Assembly (NCBI RefSeq): GCF_001483135.1
Contig: NZ_LNAL01000008.1
Location: 1,054,001-1,118,000, forward strand
Direction: 5' to 3'
From: Solirubrum puertoriconensis
Lineage (GTDB): Bacteria; Bacteroidota; Bacteroidia; Cytophagales; Hymenobacteraceae
DNA length: 64,000 nucleotides
Both the position numbers and the translations under genes were made by a program. Numbering within the stretch: the first letter of the stretch is position 1; each line of letters starts with the position of its first letter. This document shows, one piece after another, positions 8,642 through 17,154 of the stretch. A model generated the notes under the pieces. It saw only the letters and a list, made by a program, of their open reading frames with translations, was not told the origin of the DNA and ran no database searches.

Positions 8642-9406
8642 ATGCCCATTGCCGCGCTTCCCATCGCCTACGAATTGCCTGCGGCCGAGAAAACGCTGAC
8701 GGCCCACCACGTGCTCAACGATTTCTACGGCCCGCTGCCTACTGCGCCGCGCCGCTCGCCCATGCGCGAGCTAATTAGCACGGTGCTCTCGCACCGCACT
8801 ACCCACCGCGACGAGGAATTGGCTTACGACCGCATGCTCGAAACCTTTGGCGATTGGGCCGGCGTAGAGCAGGCACCAACCGCCGAGCTGGCGCATGCCA
8901 TTCGTACCACCCGTTGGCCCGATACGCAGGCGCCGCGTATTCAGGAAATCCTGCGCCGGATTCGCACGGAGTTTGGCACCTACTCGCTGGATGCTTTGGC
9001 CGACTGGCCCACCGAAAAAGGCCTGGTATGGCTTACCGACATGCCCGGCATCGGGCTGAAAACCGCATCGTTGGTGCTGCTATTCAACTTTCAGAAACCG
9101 GTGTTGCCCGTTGATACGCACGTGCACCGCGTAGCGCAACGCGTTGGCATGATTGGGCCGAAAACTTCCGTGGAAAAGGCGCACCAAGTGCTGCTGGCGC
9201 AATTACCCGCCGATGCGGTGGCCTTGCTGAACTTTCATAAGCACCACTATTGGCTGGGCCAGCACATTTGCTTTTTTGCCAAGCCCAACTGCCCCAAGTG
9301 TCCGCTCAAAGGCCTGTGCAACTACTACCTCGAGCACTACGGGCCGGCCACCGCGGCGGCGCTGGCCGAGGTGCCCCGCAGCTGGGAAGGGGAGAAGCTG
9401 CACTAA
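8642..9406 (+). CDS. nth: Endonuclease III-family DNA glycosylase
   Basis: HhH-GPD base-excision DNA glycosylase with an iron-sulfur cluster. The helix-hairpin-helix MPGIGLKTAS (about residue 135-144) carries the catalytic lysine; PVDTHVHR (about 155-162) carries the catalytic aspartate. The C-terminal cluster is Cys-x6-Cys-x2-Cys-x5-Cys (from CFFAKPNC to GLCNYY), as in Nth and MutY-type enzymes. At 254 residues it is slightly longer than E. coli Nth. Oxidised pyrimidines are the likely substrate, but related subfamilies have other specificities. Confidence 0.88.
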   Translation: MPIAALPIAYELPAAEKTLTAHHVLNDFYGPLPTAPRRSPMRELISTVLSHRTTHRDEELAYDRMLETFGDWAGVEQAPTAELAHAIRTTRWPDTQAPRIQEILRRIRTEFGTYSLDALADWPTEKGLVWLTDMPGIGLKTASLVLLFNFQKPVLPVDTHVHRVAQRVGMIGPKTSVEKAHQVLLAQLPADAVALLNFHKHHYWLGQHICFFAKPNCPKCPLKGLCNYYLEHYGPATAAALAEVPRSWEGEKLH

Positions 9407-9447
9407 GCACCTAGGGCGTGCGGACGGCTAGTGTGAGCCAGCACCTC

Positions 9448-9455
9448 TATCTTTG
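9448..9455 (+). promoter_or_regulatory. -7 element four bases before a start codon
   Basis: TATCTTTG is an exact TAnnTTTG match ending four bases before ATG 9460, predicting a leaderless mRNA for the radical SAM gene. Confidence 0.6.
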
Positions 9456-9459
9456 CCCT

Positions 9460-10443
9460 ATGCGCCTCGTTCGTCATCCGGTTTTGTGCAACTACTACGT
9501 CACCTACCGGTGCAATGCGAAGTGCTCGTTCTGCGACATATGGGAGAAACCCTCGCCTTATATCCAATTGGCCGATGTGGAGCAGAACCTGCGCGACCTG
9601 AAGCGTATGGGCGTGCGGGTAATTGATTTTACCGGAGGAGAGCCGCTGCTGCACCGCCAGCTGCCCGAGTTTCTGCAGCTGGCCCACGATTTAGGCTTCA
9701 TCACCACGGTCACCACCAACGGGCTCCTCTACCCCAAATTCGCGGAGCGACTACGCGGCAAAGTCGATATGCTGCACTTTTCGCTCGATAGCAGCGAAAA
9801 AGAGCAGCACGACCGCGGCCGCGGCGTGGCCTGTTTCGATTTTGTGCTCGAAAGCATTCGGGTAGCCAAAAGCCTGGGCGAGCGACCCGATATCCTGTTC
9901 ACGGTTTTCCGCGAAAACCTTCAGCAGCTCGAGGCCGTGTACCGCGACATCACCCAGCCCAACGGCTTGGTGCTCATTATTAACCCAGCCTTTGAGTACA
10001 ACGCCGTGGAAACCGGCGAGCGGCTGACCGAAGATGAGCTGCAGTATCTATCGGCTTTTGGCAAGCGCCCCGGCGTTTACCTCAACGAAGCGTTTATTCA
10101 TCTGCGGCGCGATGGCGGCAACCACGTAGCCGCGCCCGTGTGCCGCGCGGCCAGCACCACGCTGGTTATTTCGCCCTCCAATGAGCTGGTGCTGCCCTGT
10201 TACCACCTAGGTACCCGCAGTTTCCCTATTGAAGGGCGTTTGCACGAACTCTACCGCTCCGAAGAAGTACAAACCCTGGCAGCTTTGGAGGGCCGTTTGC
10301 CGCAGTGCGAGGGCTGTACTATCAACTGCTACATGCAGCCCAGCTTCGCCGTCGAAACCAGCAAGTATTTTTGGCAAGCGCTGCCCAGTACCCTCAAGTA
10401 CAACTGGTACAAAGGCACCTGGAAGCGCATGCTAGCCCGTTAG
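9460..10443 (+). CDS. Radical SAM protein with SPASM-like C-terminus
   Basis: A 327-residue radical S-adenosylmethionine enzyme. The cluster motif Cys-x3-Cys-x2-Cys is at residues 18, 22 and 25 (YRCNAKCSFCD), followed by the SAM-binding DFTGGEPLL and TTNGLL segments. The C-terminus has more cysteines (APVCRA, LPCYH, and CEGCTINCYMQ), consistent with an additional SPASM/twitch-type cluster. The start at 9460 is preferred over the in-frame GTG 9418 because it puts the fold in register and follows a -7 element. The reaction is unknown: peptide maturation is possible, but no precursor peptide is visible nearby. The stop overlaps the end of the convergent next gene. Confidence 0.85.
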   Translation: MRLVRHPVLCNYYVTYRCNAKCSFCDIWEKPSPYIQLADVEQNLRDLKRMGVRVIDFTGGEPLLHRQLPEFLQLAHDLGFITTVTTNGLLYPKFAERLRGKVDMLHFSLDSSEKEQHDRGRGVACFDFVLESIRVAKSLGERPDILFTVFRENLQQLEAVYRDITQPNGLVLIINPAFEYNAVETGERLTEDELQYLSAFGKRPGVYLNEAFIHLRRDGGNHVAAPVCRAASTTLVISPSNELVLPCYHLGTRSFPIEGRLHELYRSEEVQTLAALEGRLPQCEGCTINCYMQPSFAVETSKYFWQALPSTLKYNWYKGTWKRMLAR

Positions 10444-10964
10444 GCTGGCACCTCGGCGGGTGCGCCGAGCCGCTCGAGTGCCTGCTGCAGCTCGGCGGGG
10501 CGTTGGGTACCTAGTAAAATGCGTGTGCCGCTGCGCAGCACCAACTGCAGCCCATAGGAGCCGGCCACGTTATAGGCATAGTTGTTCAGCGAAAAGCCCT
10601 TAATGCCCCAACCGCCGTACTCCCGCAGCGCCGAATACTTGCGTACGTAGGCCTGCTGCACTTCGGCCCAGCCAATCAGCCTCCAGCCTAGCGGAAAAAA
10701 TCGGTACCGAATGCCCTCGGTATTGAGGCGCACTTGCAACCGGAAGCAGGCCAGCAAACCCAGCGTAAGTGGGCCCGCCACAAAAAGCAGTGCGGTACGG
10801 GCACCTAGCGGAAGCGGTTTCAGCAACACAGTTAGCCCAACGGTAAGGGCGCCCAGCAGCAAAATCAGCCACCACCAATGGCACAGAAAGGATTGCTGCT
10901 CAGTAAAGGTGTACTCGCTGGTGCCGCTAGGAGGCGGGGGCAGGGCTTGCTGCGACATGGCCAT
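10440..10964 (-). CDS. Small two-helix membrane protein of unknown function
   Basis: 174 residues. A proline-rich N-terminus precedes two adjacent transmembrane helices (about 30-50 and 55-75, WWWLILLLGALTVGL and ALLFVAGPLTLGLLA), then a soluble domain of alternating beta strands (RYRFFPLGWRLIGWAEV, LVLRSGTRILLGT) that resembles bacterial PH-like domains. I recognise no catalytic motif. Its end overlaps the radical SAM gene tail to tail by four bases without a visible terminator. ATG 10958 is an alternative start. Confidence 0.65.
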   Translation of the reverse strand: MAMSQQALPPPPSGTSEYTFTEQQSFLCHWWWLILLLGALTVGLTVLLKPLPLGARTALLFVAGPLTLGLLACFRLQVRLNTEGIRYRFFPLGWRLIGWAEVQQAYVRKYSALREYGGWGIKGFSLNNYAYNVAGSYGLQLVLRSGTRILLGTQRPAELQQALERLGAPAEVPA

Positions 10965-10989
10965 GGGTACGGGTTAGGGGTAGCCGATT

Positions 10990-10997
10990 TACATTTG
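10990..10997 (+). promoter_or_regulatory. Bacteroidota -7 promoter element
   Basis: TACATTTG, an exact consensus match in the divergent spacer, 39 bases before ATG 11037. Confidence 0.55.
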
Positions 10998-11036
10998 GTT
11001 TTCCTTCGGTAAACGTATCATTTTTCTGCCCTGCTC

Positions 11037-11579
11037 ATGCCCGCCATCATTCTGCCCGTACAGGGCAAACACCCGCAACTCGGCCCTAATTGCTTTGTGG
11101 CCGACAACGCCACCATTGTGGGCGACGTGCACCTAGGATCCGATTGTACCGTGTGGTTCAACGCCGTGGTGCGCGGCGACGTGAACAGCATCCGCATCGG
11201 GGAGAAAACCAACATTCAGGACGGCGCTGTAATCCACTGCACGTACCAACGGGCCGCTACCACCATCGGCTCGCGCGTGAGCATCGGCCACAACGCCATT
11301 GTGCACGGCTGCACCGTGGAAGACGACGTGCTCATCGGCATGGGCTCCATCGTGATGGACAACGCCGTAGTGGGCCGCGGCTGCATTATTGCCGCCGGCG
11401 CCATCGTGCTCGAAAACACCATTTGCGAGCCGGGCTACCTCTACGCCGGCGTGCCCGCCAAGAAAATCAAGCCGGTTACGGAACAGCAAACCCAGAACAT
11501 GAGCCGCACCGCCGACAATTATGCAATGTATGCCAGCTGGTTCGACGACAGAGCTGAGCAGCAGCAGCCGGCCAGCTAA
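11037..11579 (+). CDS. Gamma-carbonic-anhydrase-like hexapeptide-repeat protein
   Basis: A 180-residue left-handed beta-helix protein of the YrdA/PaaY/gamma-CA group. Hexapeptide repeats run from about 15 to 145 (VGDVHLG, VWFNAVVRGD, IQDGAVIH, IGHNAIVHG, IGMGSIVMDNAVV). The histidines of DGAVIH, GHNAIVHG and the HxxxxH spacing match the trimer's zinc ligands, and NAVVRGD carries the conserved Arg-Asp. Carbonic anhydrase activity is possible but many family members lack it. It is a single-gene unit. Confidence 0.85.
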   Translation: MPAIILPVQGKHPQLGPNCFVADNATIVGDVHLGSDCTVWFNAVVRGDVNSIRIGEKTNIQDGAVIHCTYQRAATTIGSRVSIGHNAIVHGCTVEDDVLIGMGSIVMDNAVVGRGCIIAAGAIVLENTICEPGYLYAGVPAKKIKPVTEQQTQNMSRTADNYAMYASWFDDRAEQQQPAS

Positions 11580-11586
11580 GCCGTAA

Positions 11587-11630
11587 ACGCAACACGGCCC
11601 GGCAACTGCAGTTGCCGGGCCGTGTTGCGT
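11587..11630. terminator. Perfect 44-bp palindrome between convergent genes
   Basis: Two 22-base halves are exact reverse complements with no spacer, centred on CTGCAG. It lies between the ends of two convergent genes, and there is no T-run on either side. It could act as a bidirectional terminator or cruciform-forming site. Confidence 0.75.
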
Positions 11631-11648
11631 GTCGTACCACCTAGGTCG

Positions 11649-12983
11649 TTATTCCTCCATGTTAGGCATCTCGCCGGCGGCTTCGCGCTCGGCGGGCTCC
11701 AGCACCCGCAGCTGCACCAGTTCTACGGCGCGGCGCGAGCGGTTGAGAATGCGAAACTCATAGTTCTCGAACACCGCTACGTCGCTAACCTCCGGAATGG
11801 TGCCGTAAATCACGTTCACCAAGCCACCTACGGTTTCGTAATCATCGCCCTCGGGCAAGGCAAAGGGCAGAAACTCGTTGGCGTCGCTGATAGCGGTAGC
11901 GGCGTTTACGCGGTACTCCAGCTCCGATACCTTTTCCACCACGGGTACTTCGTTATCGTACTCGTCTTGGATTTCGCCTACTAGCTCCTCCATAATGTCC
12001 TCGATGGTGACGATACCCGACACCCCGCCGAACTCGTCGGACACGATGGCCATATGCAAGTGCTTGCGCTGAAACTGGCGCAGCAAGCGGTTGATCTTTT
12101 TGGTTTCGGGCACGAAGAATGCCGGCCGCATGATCTTGGCTAGATTAATGTCTTCGCCGCGCCGAATGAGGGCAAACATGTCCTTCACGTACAGGATGCC
12201 CACGATGTTATCAATATTGTCCTCGTACACCGGAATGCGCGAGTAGCCCTCGTTAAAGGCAGCTTCCACGATTTCCTCCTGCGAGCAGCTCACGTCGATG
12301 GCCGAAATCCGGGTGCGGGGCACCATGATTTGCTTCACCATCCGGTCGTTGAACTGGAACACGTTCTCGATCAGCTCGTGCTGCGATTCCTGGATTTCGC
12401 CGCTTTGCTTGCTCTGATCGATGAGCAAGCGTAGTTCTTCGGCCGTGTGCACTTCGTGCTCCCCAGCGGGCTGAATGCCGAACAAGCGCAAAATGGCGTT
12501 GCTGATCTTATTCATTACCCAAATCAGCGGGAAGGTGGCGTAGTAAAACGCCTGCAGCGGACCAGCTACCACCAAGCTTACCGTTTCGGAGCGCTGAATA
12601 GCCAATGACTTTGGCACCAACTCGCCTAGCACAATGTGTAACAGCGTAATCAGGCCAAACGAAACCGGCAAGGCAATGCTGTGGGCAGCGGCAGGCGTTA
12701 GGTCGTAGCCGAGGCTGTGCATGGTAGCCACTACAATTTCGGCCACCACATCTTCGCCCACCCAACCTAGGGCCAGCGAAGCGAGCGTAATGCCCAGTTG
12801 CGTGGCCGACAAGTAGGCGTCGAGGTTCTGAACAAGGCGCAGTGTAAGTTTGGCAAACCGGTTGCCATCCTGCGCGCGTAACTCTATCTGTGACAGACGG
12901 ACCTTAACTATGGCAAACTCGGCGGCTACAAAAAAGCCGTTAGCGAGAACCAACAGAAGCGTCCAAAGGATGTTTAAGCCCAT
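11649..12983 (-). CDS. Hemolysin-type CBS-domain membrane protein (CNNM/CorC family)
   Basis: 444 residues with the standard order: DUF21 transmembrane domain (about 1-190; LLLVLANGFFVAAEFAIVKVR, ALGWVGEDVV, LLHIVLGELVPK), two CBS domains (about 205-330; MVPRTRISAIDV, YSRIPVYEDNIDNIVGIL, GGVSGIVTIEDIMEELVGEI), and a CorC/HlyC transporter-associated domain at the C-terminus. Members are linked to magnesium and cobalt efflux or tolerance. ATG 12983 is preferred over GTG 13004. The promoter lies in the divergent spacer shared with dsbD. Confidence 0.9.
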   Translation of the reverse strand: MGLNILWTLLLVLANGFFVAAEFAIVKVRLSQIELRAQDGNRFAKLTLRLVQNLDAYLSATQLGITLASLALGWVGEDVVAEIVVATMHSLGYDLTPAAAHSIALPVSFGLITLLHIVLGELVPKSLAIQRSETVSLVVAGPLQAFYYATFPLIWVMNKISNAILRLFGIQPAGEHEVHTAEELRLLIDQSKQSGEIQESQHELIENVFQFNDRMVKQIMVPRTRISAIDVSCSQEEIVEAAFNEGYSRIPVYEDNIDNIVGILYVKDMFALIRRGEDINLAKIMRPAFFVPETKKINRLLRQFQRKHLHMAIVSDEFGGVSGIVTIEDIMEELVGEIQDEYDNEVPVVEKVSELEYRVNAATAISDANEFLPFALPEGDDYETVGGLVNVIYGTIPEVSDVAVFENYEFRILNRSRRAVELVQLRVLEPAEREAAGEMPNMEE

Positions 12984-13027
12984 AAATCCAGAGCCGACCG
13001 GCACCCGCGGCGGGTCTCTGTATGTAA

Positions 13028-13035
13028 CAAAAGTA
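13028..13035 (-). promoter_or_regulatory. Bacteroidota -7 element for the CBS-domain gene
   Basis: Minus strand reads TACTTTTG, an exact consensus match 44 bases before the start at 12983. Confidence 0.55.
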
Positions 13036-13096
13036 CGAGAATCCGGCTAAGCGGTTCGGGCGACGTGCCCGCACGGGTAGGATGCAACGCTTGGCG

Positions 13097-13104
13097 TAAC
13101 TTTG
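13097..13104 (+). promoter_or_regulatory. Bacteroidota -7 element for dsbD
   Basis: TAACTTTG, an exact consensus match 28 bases before ATG 13133. Confidence 0.6.
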
Positions 13105-13132
13105 TTTCTTCTTCGGAAATTCCGACTGCCCT

Positions 13133-15352
13133 ATGTTTTTGCGATTAACCTCCTGGCTAAGTTTGGCTTTGTTGCTCCTCTGGGGCACGGCCACCACGGC
13201 CCAAGTGCTGGAGCCCACCAAGCTCAGCACAGCCGTGAGCAAGTCCACGGCCAAAGTAGGCGACGAGCTTGAGCTCATCGTCAACGCCCGAATCGACCCC
13301 ACTTGGCACCTCTACGCCACCGATTTCGACCCCGACCTAGGGCCCACGGTGTTCACCTTCAGCTGGGCCAAGTCGCCGGCCTACGAGGTGATAGGGGCGC
13401 CTAAATCCGTGTCGCCCAAAAAGAAATTTGATACAGTATTTAAGGGCGACGTAACGTATTTCGAAACCACCGGCCAGATTCGGCAGCGCATCCGCCTGCT
13501 GCAGCCCGGCAGCATCAGCATCAAGGCCGATGCCGAGTATCAGAGCTGCACCGAAACCGATGGCCGCTGCATCCCCGGCAACAACTCGCTCACTTTTGGG
13601 CCCATTGAGGTAACGGGTACTGCCGCCGCACCGGCCAGCGTACCTGCCGCGCCGGCTACCAAAAGCCCGACCGCAACTGCCGTACCCAGCACCGCCGCCC
13701 CTGCAAGCGTAGCCACTACGCCCCCAGCTGCAACCCCCGACACTGCTTCGGTGGCCCTAGCTACGGCGCCGGCTACTGCCACTGCGCCCGATACTCCGGC
13801 GGCTGTTTCGGCCGAGGCACCAGCCGCGGCGCCTGCTACAGAAGTGGCGGCCGTTGGTGCGCCTGCGGCCAGCCCACAAGCTACCCTGGGGCTGCTCGAA
13901 TACATGCTGCTGGCTTTTGGCGCCGGCCTGCTGGCGGTGCTAATGCCCTGCGTGTACCCCATGCTACCCATGACGGTATCGTACTTCACCAACAGCAGCG
14001 GCTCGCGGGCACAAGGCATTGCCAAAGCGTTGGTGTACGGCCTCTCCATTATTGCCATCTACACCACGGCGGGCGTGCTGCTGAGCGTGTTGCTCGGGGC
14101 CGATGCGGCCAACGTCATCAGCTCGCACTGGCTGCCCAACGTTATTTCGTTTGCCATTTTCGTGCTGTTTGGGCTTTCCTTCCTAGGTTTGTTCGAGATT
14201 CAGGCGCCCTCTGGGCTGGTAAACTCCGTCGATCGGCAAGCTGATAAAGGCGGCTGGTCGGGCTTGTTTTTTATGGCCGCCACGCTGGTACTGGTGTCGT
14301 TTTCGTGCACGGTGCCGTTTGTGGGCTCGGTGGCTATTGCCTCGGCGGGCGGCGAGTTGCTGCGGCCTACGCTGGGCATGATGAGCTTTGCCCTGGCGTT
14401 TGCCCTGCCGTTTGTATTCTTTGCCCTGTTCCCCTCGTGGCTTAAGAGCATGCCTAGGTCGGGTGGCTGGCTGAATACCCTGAAGGTGACCATGGGCTTT
14501 GTGGAACTGGCACTGGCCTTCAAGTTCCTCAGCTCGGCCGACCTCTCGTACCATTGGGGCCTGCTACCGCGCGGCGTATTTATTGCCATCTGGGCGGTGC
14601 TGGCTTTGCTGCTGGGCCTTTACCTGCTGGGCTTCATCCGTCTGCCGCACGACGACGAAAGCACCCGCGTAAGCGTACCCCGCCTGTTGTTGGCCGGCGT
14701 ATCGCTCACCTTTATGCTGTACCTGCTGCCCGGCTTGTTTGGCGCGCCGCTACCGGCGCTATCGGCGCTGGTGCCGCCGCCCAGCCGCCACGATTTTTCG
14801 TTGGCAGCGCCTGCGGCCGGTGCTACCGCTATGCCAGTAAGCGCCACCGCCAACACCCTCTGCGAAACGCCACGCCACGCCGATTTTCTGGAGTTGCCGC
14901 ATAATCTGCAGGGTTATTTTGATCTGAAGCAAGCCCTGGCCTGCGCCAAGCAGCAAAACAAACCTGTATTTGTCGACTTTACCGGCCACAACTGCGGCAA
15001 CTGCCGCCTGATGGAAGCCTCCGTGTGGGCCGACCCTAGGGTGTTGCAGCGCCTGCGCAACGATTTTGTGGTAGTAGCGCTGTACGTTGACGATAAAACT
15101 GAACTGCCCGAATCGGAATGGTTTACCTCGCAGCGCGACGGCCGCCAGAAAAAGTCTATCGGCGAGCAAAACCTCGATTTCGAAATCAGCCGTTTTGGGG
15201 CCAATGCCCAGCCGTACTACGTGCTGCTCTCGCCCGATGGCCAACAATTGGTTGAGCCCAAAGCCTACGAATCGGATGCGACGCGTTTCGTGGAGTTCTT
15301 AGATGCTGGCTTGGCACGCCACCGCGCTGCAGCGCCGGTAGCCGCTCGTTAG
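13133..15352 (+). CDS. dsbD: Thiol:disulfide interchange protein DsbD
   Basis: Inner-membrane electron conduit that carries reducing power from cytoplasmic thioredoxin to periplasmic thiols. Order: signal peptide (1-23); DsbD-alpha-like domain with a Cys pair in YQSCTETDGRC (about 138-146); an Ala/Pro/Thr-rich linker (about 165-245); a transmembrane domain of about eight helices with paired cysteines LMPCVYPMLP and VSFSCTVPF; and a C-terminal thioredoxin-like domain with CGNC at about 621-624. The linker is much longer than in E. coli DsbD. The asparaginase gene starts 33 bases later with no terminator between, so the two may be co-transcribed. Confidence 0.93.
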   Translation: MFLRLTSWLSLALLLLWGTATTAQVLEPTKLSTAVSKSTAKVGDELELIVNARIDPTWHLYATDFDPDLGPTVFTFSWAKSPAYEVIGAPKSVSPKKKFDTVFKGDVTYFETTGQIRQRIRLLQPGSISIKADAEYQSCTETDGRCIPGNNSLTFGPIEVTGTAAAPASVPAAPATKSPTATAVPSTAAPASVATTPPAATPDTASVALATAPATATAPDTPAAVSAEAPAAAPATEVAAVGAPAASPQATLGLLEYMLLAFGAGLLAVLMPCVYPMLPMTVSYFTNSSGSRAQGIAKALVYGLSIIAIYTTAGVLLSVLLGADAANVISSHWLPNVISFAIFVLFGLSFLGLFEIQAPSGLVNSVDRQADKGGWSGLFFMAATLVLVSFSCTVPFVGSVAIASAGGELLRPTLGMMSFALAFALPFVFFALFPSWLKSMPRSGGWLNTLKVTMGFVELALAFKFLSSADLSYHWGLLPRGVFIAIWAVLALLLGLYLLGFIRLPHDDESTRVSVPRLLLAGVSLTFMLYLLPGLFGAPLPALSALVPPPSRHDFSLAAPAAGATAMPVSATANTLCETPRHADFLELPHNLQGYFDLKQALACAKQQNKPVFVDFTGHNCGNCRLMEASVWADPRVLQRLRNDFVVVALYVDDKTELPESEWFTSQRDGRQKKSIGEQNLDFEISRFGANAQPYYVLLSPDGQQLVEPKAYESDATRFVEFLDAGLARHRAAAPVAAR

Positions 15353-15385
15353 TAAAGTTTCGTTCGCCTTCGTTAATTGCCTGCC

Positions 15386-16528
15386 ATGAAAAAGCTCCTG
15401 TACCTGCTGCCTTTGGCGCTGCTTCACCTAGGGGGAAGCGCGCAGGCCCAGACCGCGACGGCCGGCAAGCCCGCATCGGCTACCTCAACTGCCGATCCTA
15501 GCCGCATTACCCTAGTAATTCATGGCGGAGCCGGCACCATCACGCGCGCTAACATGACGCCCGAGCAGGAGAAAGCCTACCGCGAGGTACTGAACCAAGC
15601 CCTGCAGGTGGGCTACGGCGTGCTGCAAAAGGGCGGTACCTCGCTCGATGCAGTAGAAGCTACCGTGCGCGTGATGGAAGACTCACCACTGTTCAACGCC
15701 GGTAAAGGCGCCGTTTTCACCCACGATGGGCGCAACGAGCTCGATGCTTCCATTATGGATGGTAAAACCCTTAAAGCGGGTTCGGTAGCAGGCGTAACCG
15801 TAGTGCGCAACCCCATTACGGCTGCCCGTACCGTAATGGAGAAGTCGGAGCACGTGATGATGGTAGGCCCAGGTGCCGAGCAGTTTGCTAAGGAGAAAGG
15901 CCTGCAGATTGTTGAGCCCAACTACTTCTACACCGAGGCGCGCTACAACCAGCTGCAGAAAGCCATTGCCAAAGAGCAAGGCGCCGTTCCCGATCAGCTG
16001 AACACGCCTACCAAGCCCGCTGCCCCGGCTACTGAGTCGAAGAAAGTAAAGGCGAAGCAGAAAGCAGGAGGGAAGCCGCAGAGCTACTTGGAGCCACCCA
16101 TATTTACGGAGGGCCGCAAATACGGCACCGTAGGTGCTGTGGCCCTCGATCAGTACGGCAACCTCGCCGCCGCTACCAGCACCGGCGGCATGACCAACAA
16201 ACGTTTCGGCCGCGTGGGCGATGCGCCCATTATCGGCGCCGGCACCTACGCCGACAACCAGTCGTGCGCTATATCGTGCACGGGCTGGGGCGAGTACTTT
16301 ATCCGGGCCACAGTGGCCCGCGACATTGCCGCCCGGATGGAGTACGGCAAGCAGCCGTTGCAGCAAGCGGCGCAAGCCACCATCGATAAGGTAGCGCAAT
16401 TGGGCGGCGACGGTGGCCTCATCGGGCTGGATCGGCAAGGCAACATTACCATGCCTTTTAACTCCGAGGGCATGTACCGCGGCTACATCAAGGCAAACGG
16501 GCAAAGCGAAGTGCTCATTTACAAATAA
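15386..16528 (+). CDS. Type 2 L-asparaginase / isoaspartyl peptidase (Ntn hydrolase)
   Basis: Exported 380-residue N-terminal-nucleophile hydrolase. The signal peptide (MKKLLYLLPLALLHLGG, AQAQ cleavage) is followed by LVIHGGAGTI and a precursor that should cleave itself before the Thr of GTVGAVALD (about residue 250), exposing the nucleophile. TSTGGMTNKRFGRVGDAPIIGAGTYA is the substrate-binding segment in the beta subunit. A Lys/Ala/Pro-rich low-complexity linker (about 212-236) precedes the cleavage site, where the alpha subunit's flexible tail normally lies. The likely role is breakdown of isoaspartyl peptides or asparagine in the periplasm. Confidence 0.92.
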   Translation: MKKLLYLLPLALLHLGGSAQAQTATAGKPASATSTADPSRITLVIHGGAGTITRANMTPEQEKAYREVLNQALQVGYGVLQKGGTSLDAVEATVRVMEDSPLFNAGKGAVFTHDGRNELDASIMDGKTLKAGSVAGVTVVRNPITAARTVMEKSEHVMMVGPGAEQFAKEKGLQIVEPNYFYTEARYNQLQKAIAKEQGAVPDQLNTPTKPAAPATESKKVKAKQKAGGKPQSYLEPPIFTEGRKYGTVGAVALDQYGNLAAATSTGGMTNKRFGRVGDAPIIGAGTYADNQSCAISCTGWGEYFIRATVARDIAARMEYGKQPLQQAAQATIDKVAQLGGDGGLIGLDRQGNITMPFNSEGMYRGYIKANGQSEVLIYK

Positions 16529-16551
16529 GCCGCCCACGTTATGCACCACAG

Positions 16552-16595
16552 AAAAGCCGTCGTTCCTGAGCAAGTTTGCCAGAACGGCGGCTTTT
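16552..16595 (+). terminator. Intrinsic terminator after the asparaginase gene
   Basis: 13-base arms (AAAAGCCGTCGTT with AACGGCGGCTTTT, one G-T pair) around a 17-base loop, 23 bases after the stop. Confidence 0.75.
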
Positions 16596-16801
16596 CTATT
16601 GGCGCTACCGCCACCCAAAAACCAACAAATTGTGGTGCTCAGTTTGGCCGAATGTTTGGCAAAGCCGGAAACATTTGGAGTTTTGCAGCGCCAAAGCACG
16701 CGCTAGGCACACTTAGCGCGTTTACCCGCGTGTCATCCATGCTGCCTGGTTTAGCTTCTTCAGAGCCCTTATTTCGAGCCAAGATAGGCTTAGGTATGGG
16801 C

Positions 16802-17033
16802 AAAAAAAAGGCGGCACCCACCCAGATGCCGCCTCTAGAACAGGACGTACCCACCCAGATACGCCCCGCAAGTTTCCTCTTCACCGGTTCCACCCTAGTT
16901 GTAGCCGAAGGAGTTGCACCTTCGCAAGCGGGCATTAAGGCCAGCAGGGGCACCTCGCTCAGCACTTTTTCGGCGTTTGGCCTAGCAGGTTTGCGTTGCT
17001 CTACAAAGTTTGTAACGCCGGCTGCGTTTCATT
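16802..17033 (-). ncRNA. Candidate structured non-coding RNA of about 230 nt
   Basis: No credible protein is encoded here, but the minus strand has an exact TACATTTG promoter element at 17038-17045 and ends in a GC hairpin plus eight U (16802-16834). In between are several hairpins: a CGGCGTT/AACGCCG long-range stem near the 5' end, CGAAGG/CCTTCG in the middle, CGTA/TACG at 16846-16863 and GGCGGCA/TGCCGCC at the terminator. The last two present an identical ten-base loop, TCTGGGTGGG. I do not recognise it as tmRNA, RNase P RNA, SRP RNA, 6S RNA or a common riboswitch. It lies between the asparaginase and Lrp genes and is antisense to no gene. The exact ends are inferred. Confidence 0.45.
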
Positions 17034-17037
17034 ATCA

Positions 17038-17045
17038 CAAATGTA
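17038..17045 (-). promoter_or_regulatory. Orphan -7 element facing the candidate ncRNA
   Basis: Minus strand TACATTTG, an exact match. A T-rich stretch (TTTT) lies 19 bases upstream where a -33 element would be. Confidence 0.5.
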
Positions 17046-17154
17046 AAGCAGCTGCGTAATAGGTAAAATATTAACATCATATATGACGAACATTTACATA
17101 CTTCTTCACTTTTAGTTCGTTCTCTTGAAAATCTCGCAAGTTAAACCCGATAAG

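Noticed and set aside
13620-13870. Ala/Pro/Thr-rich region of DsbD as a possible frameshift or fusion junction
   Set aside because: The frame is continuous, codon use is unchanged, and similar linkers occur in the LysM protein; it is a periplasmic spacer.
16541-17059. 172-codon plus-strand frame between the asparaginase and lrp genes
   Set aside because: It begins inside the asparaginase terminator and runs through the candidate ncRNA hairpins; composition is not protein-like.
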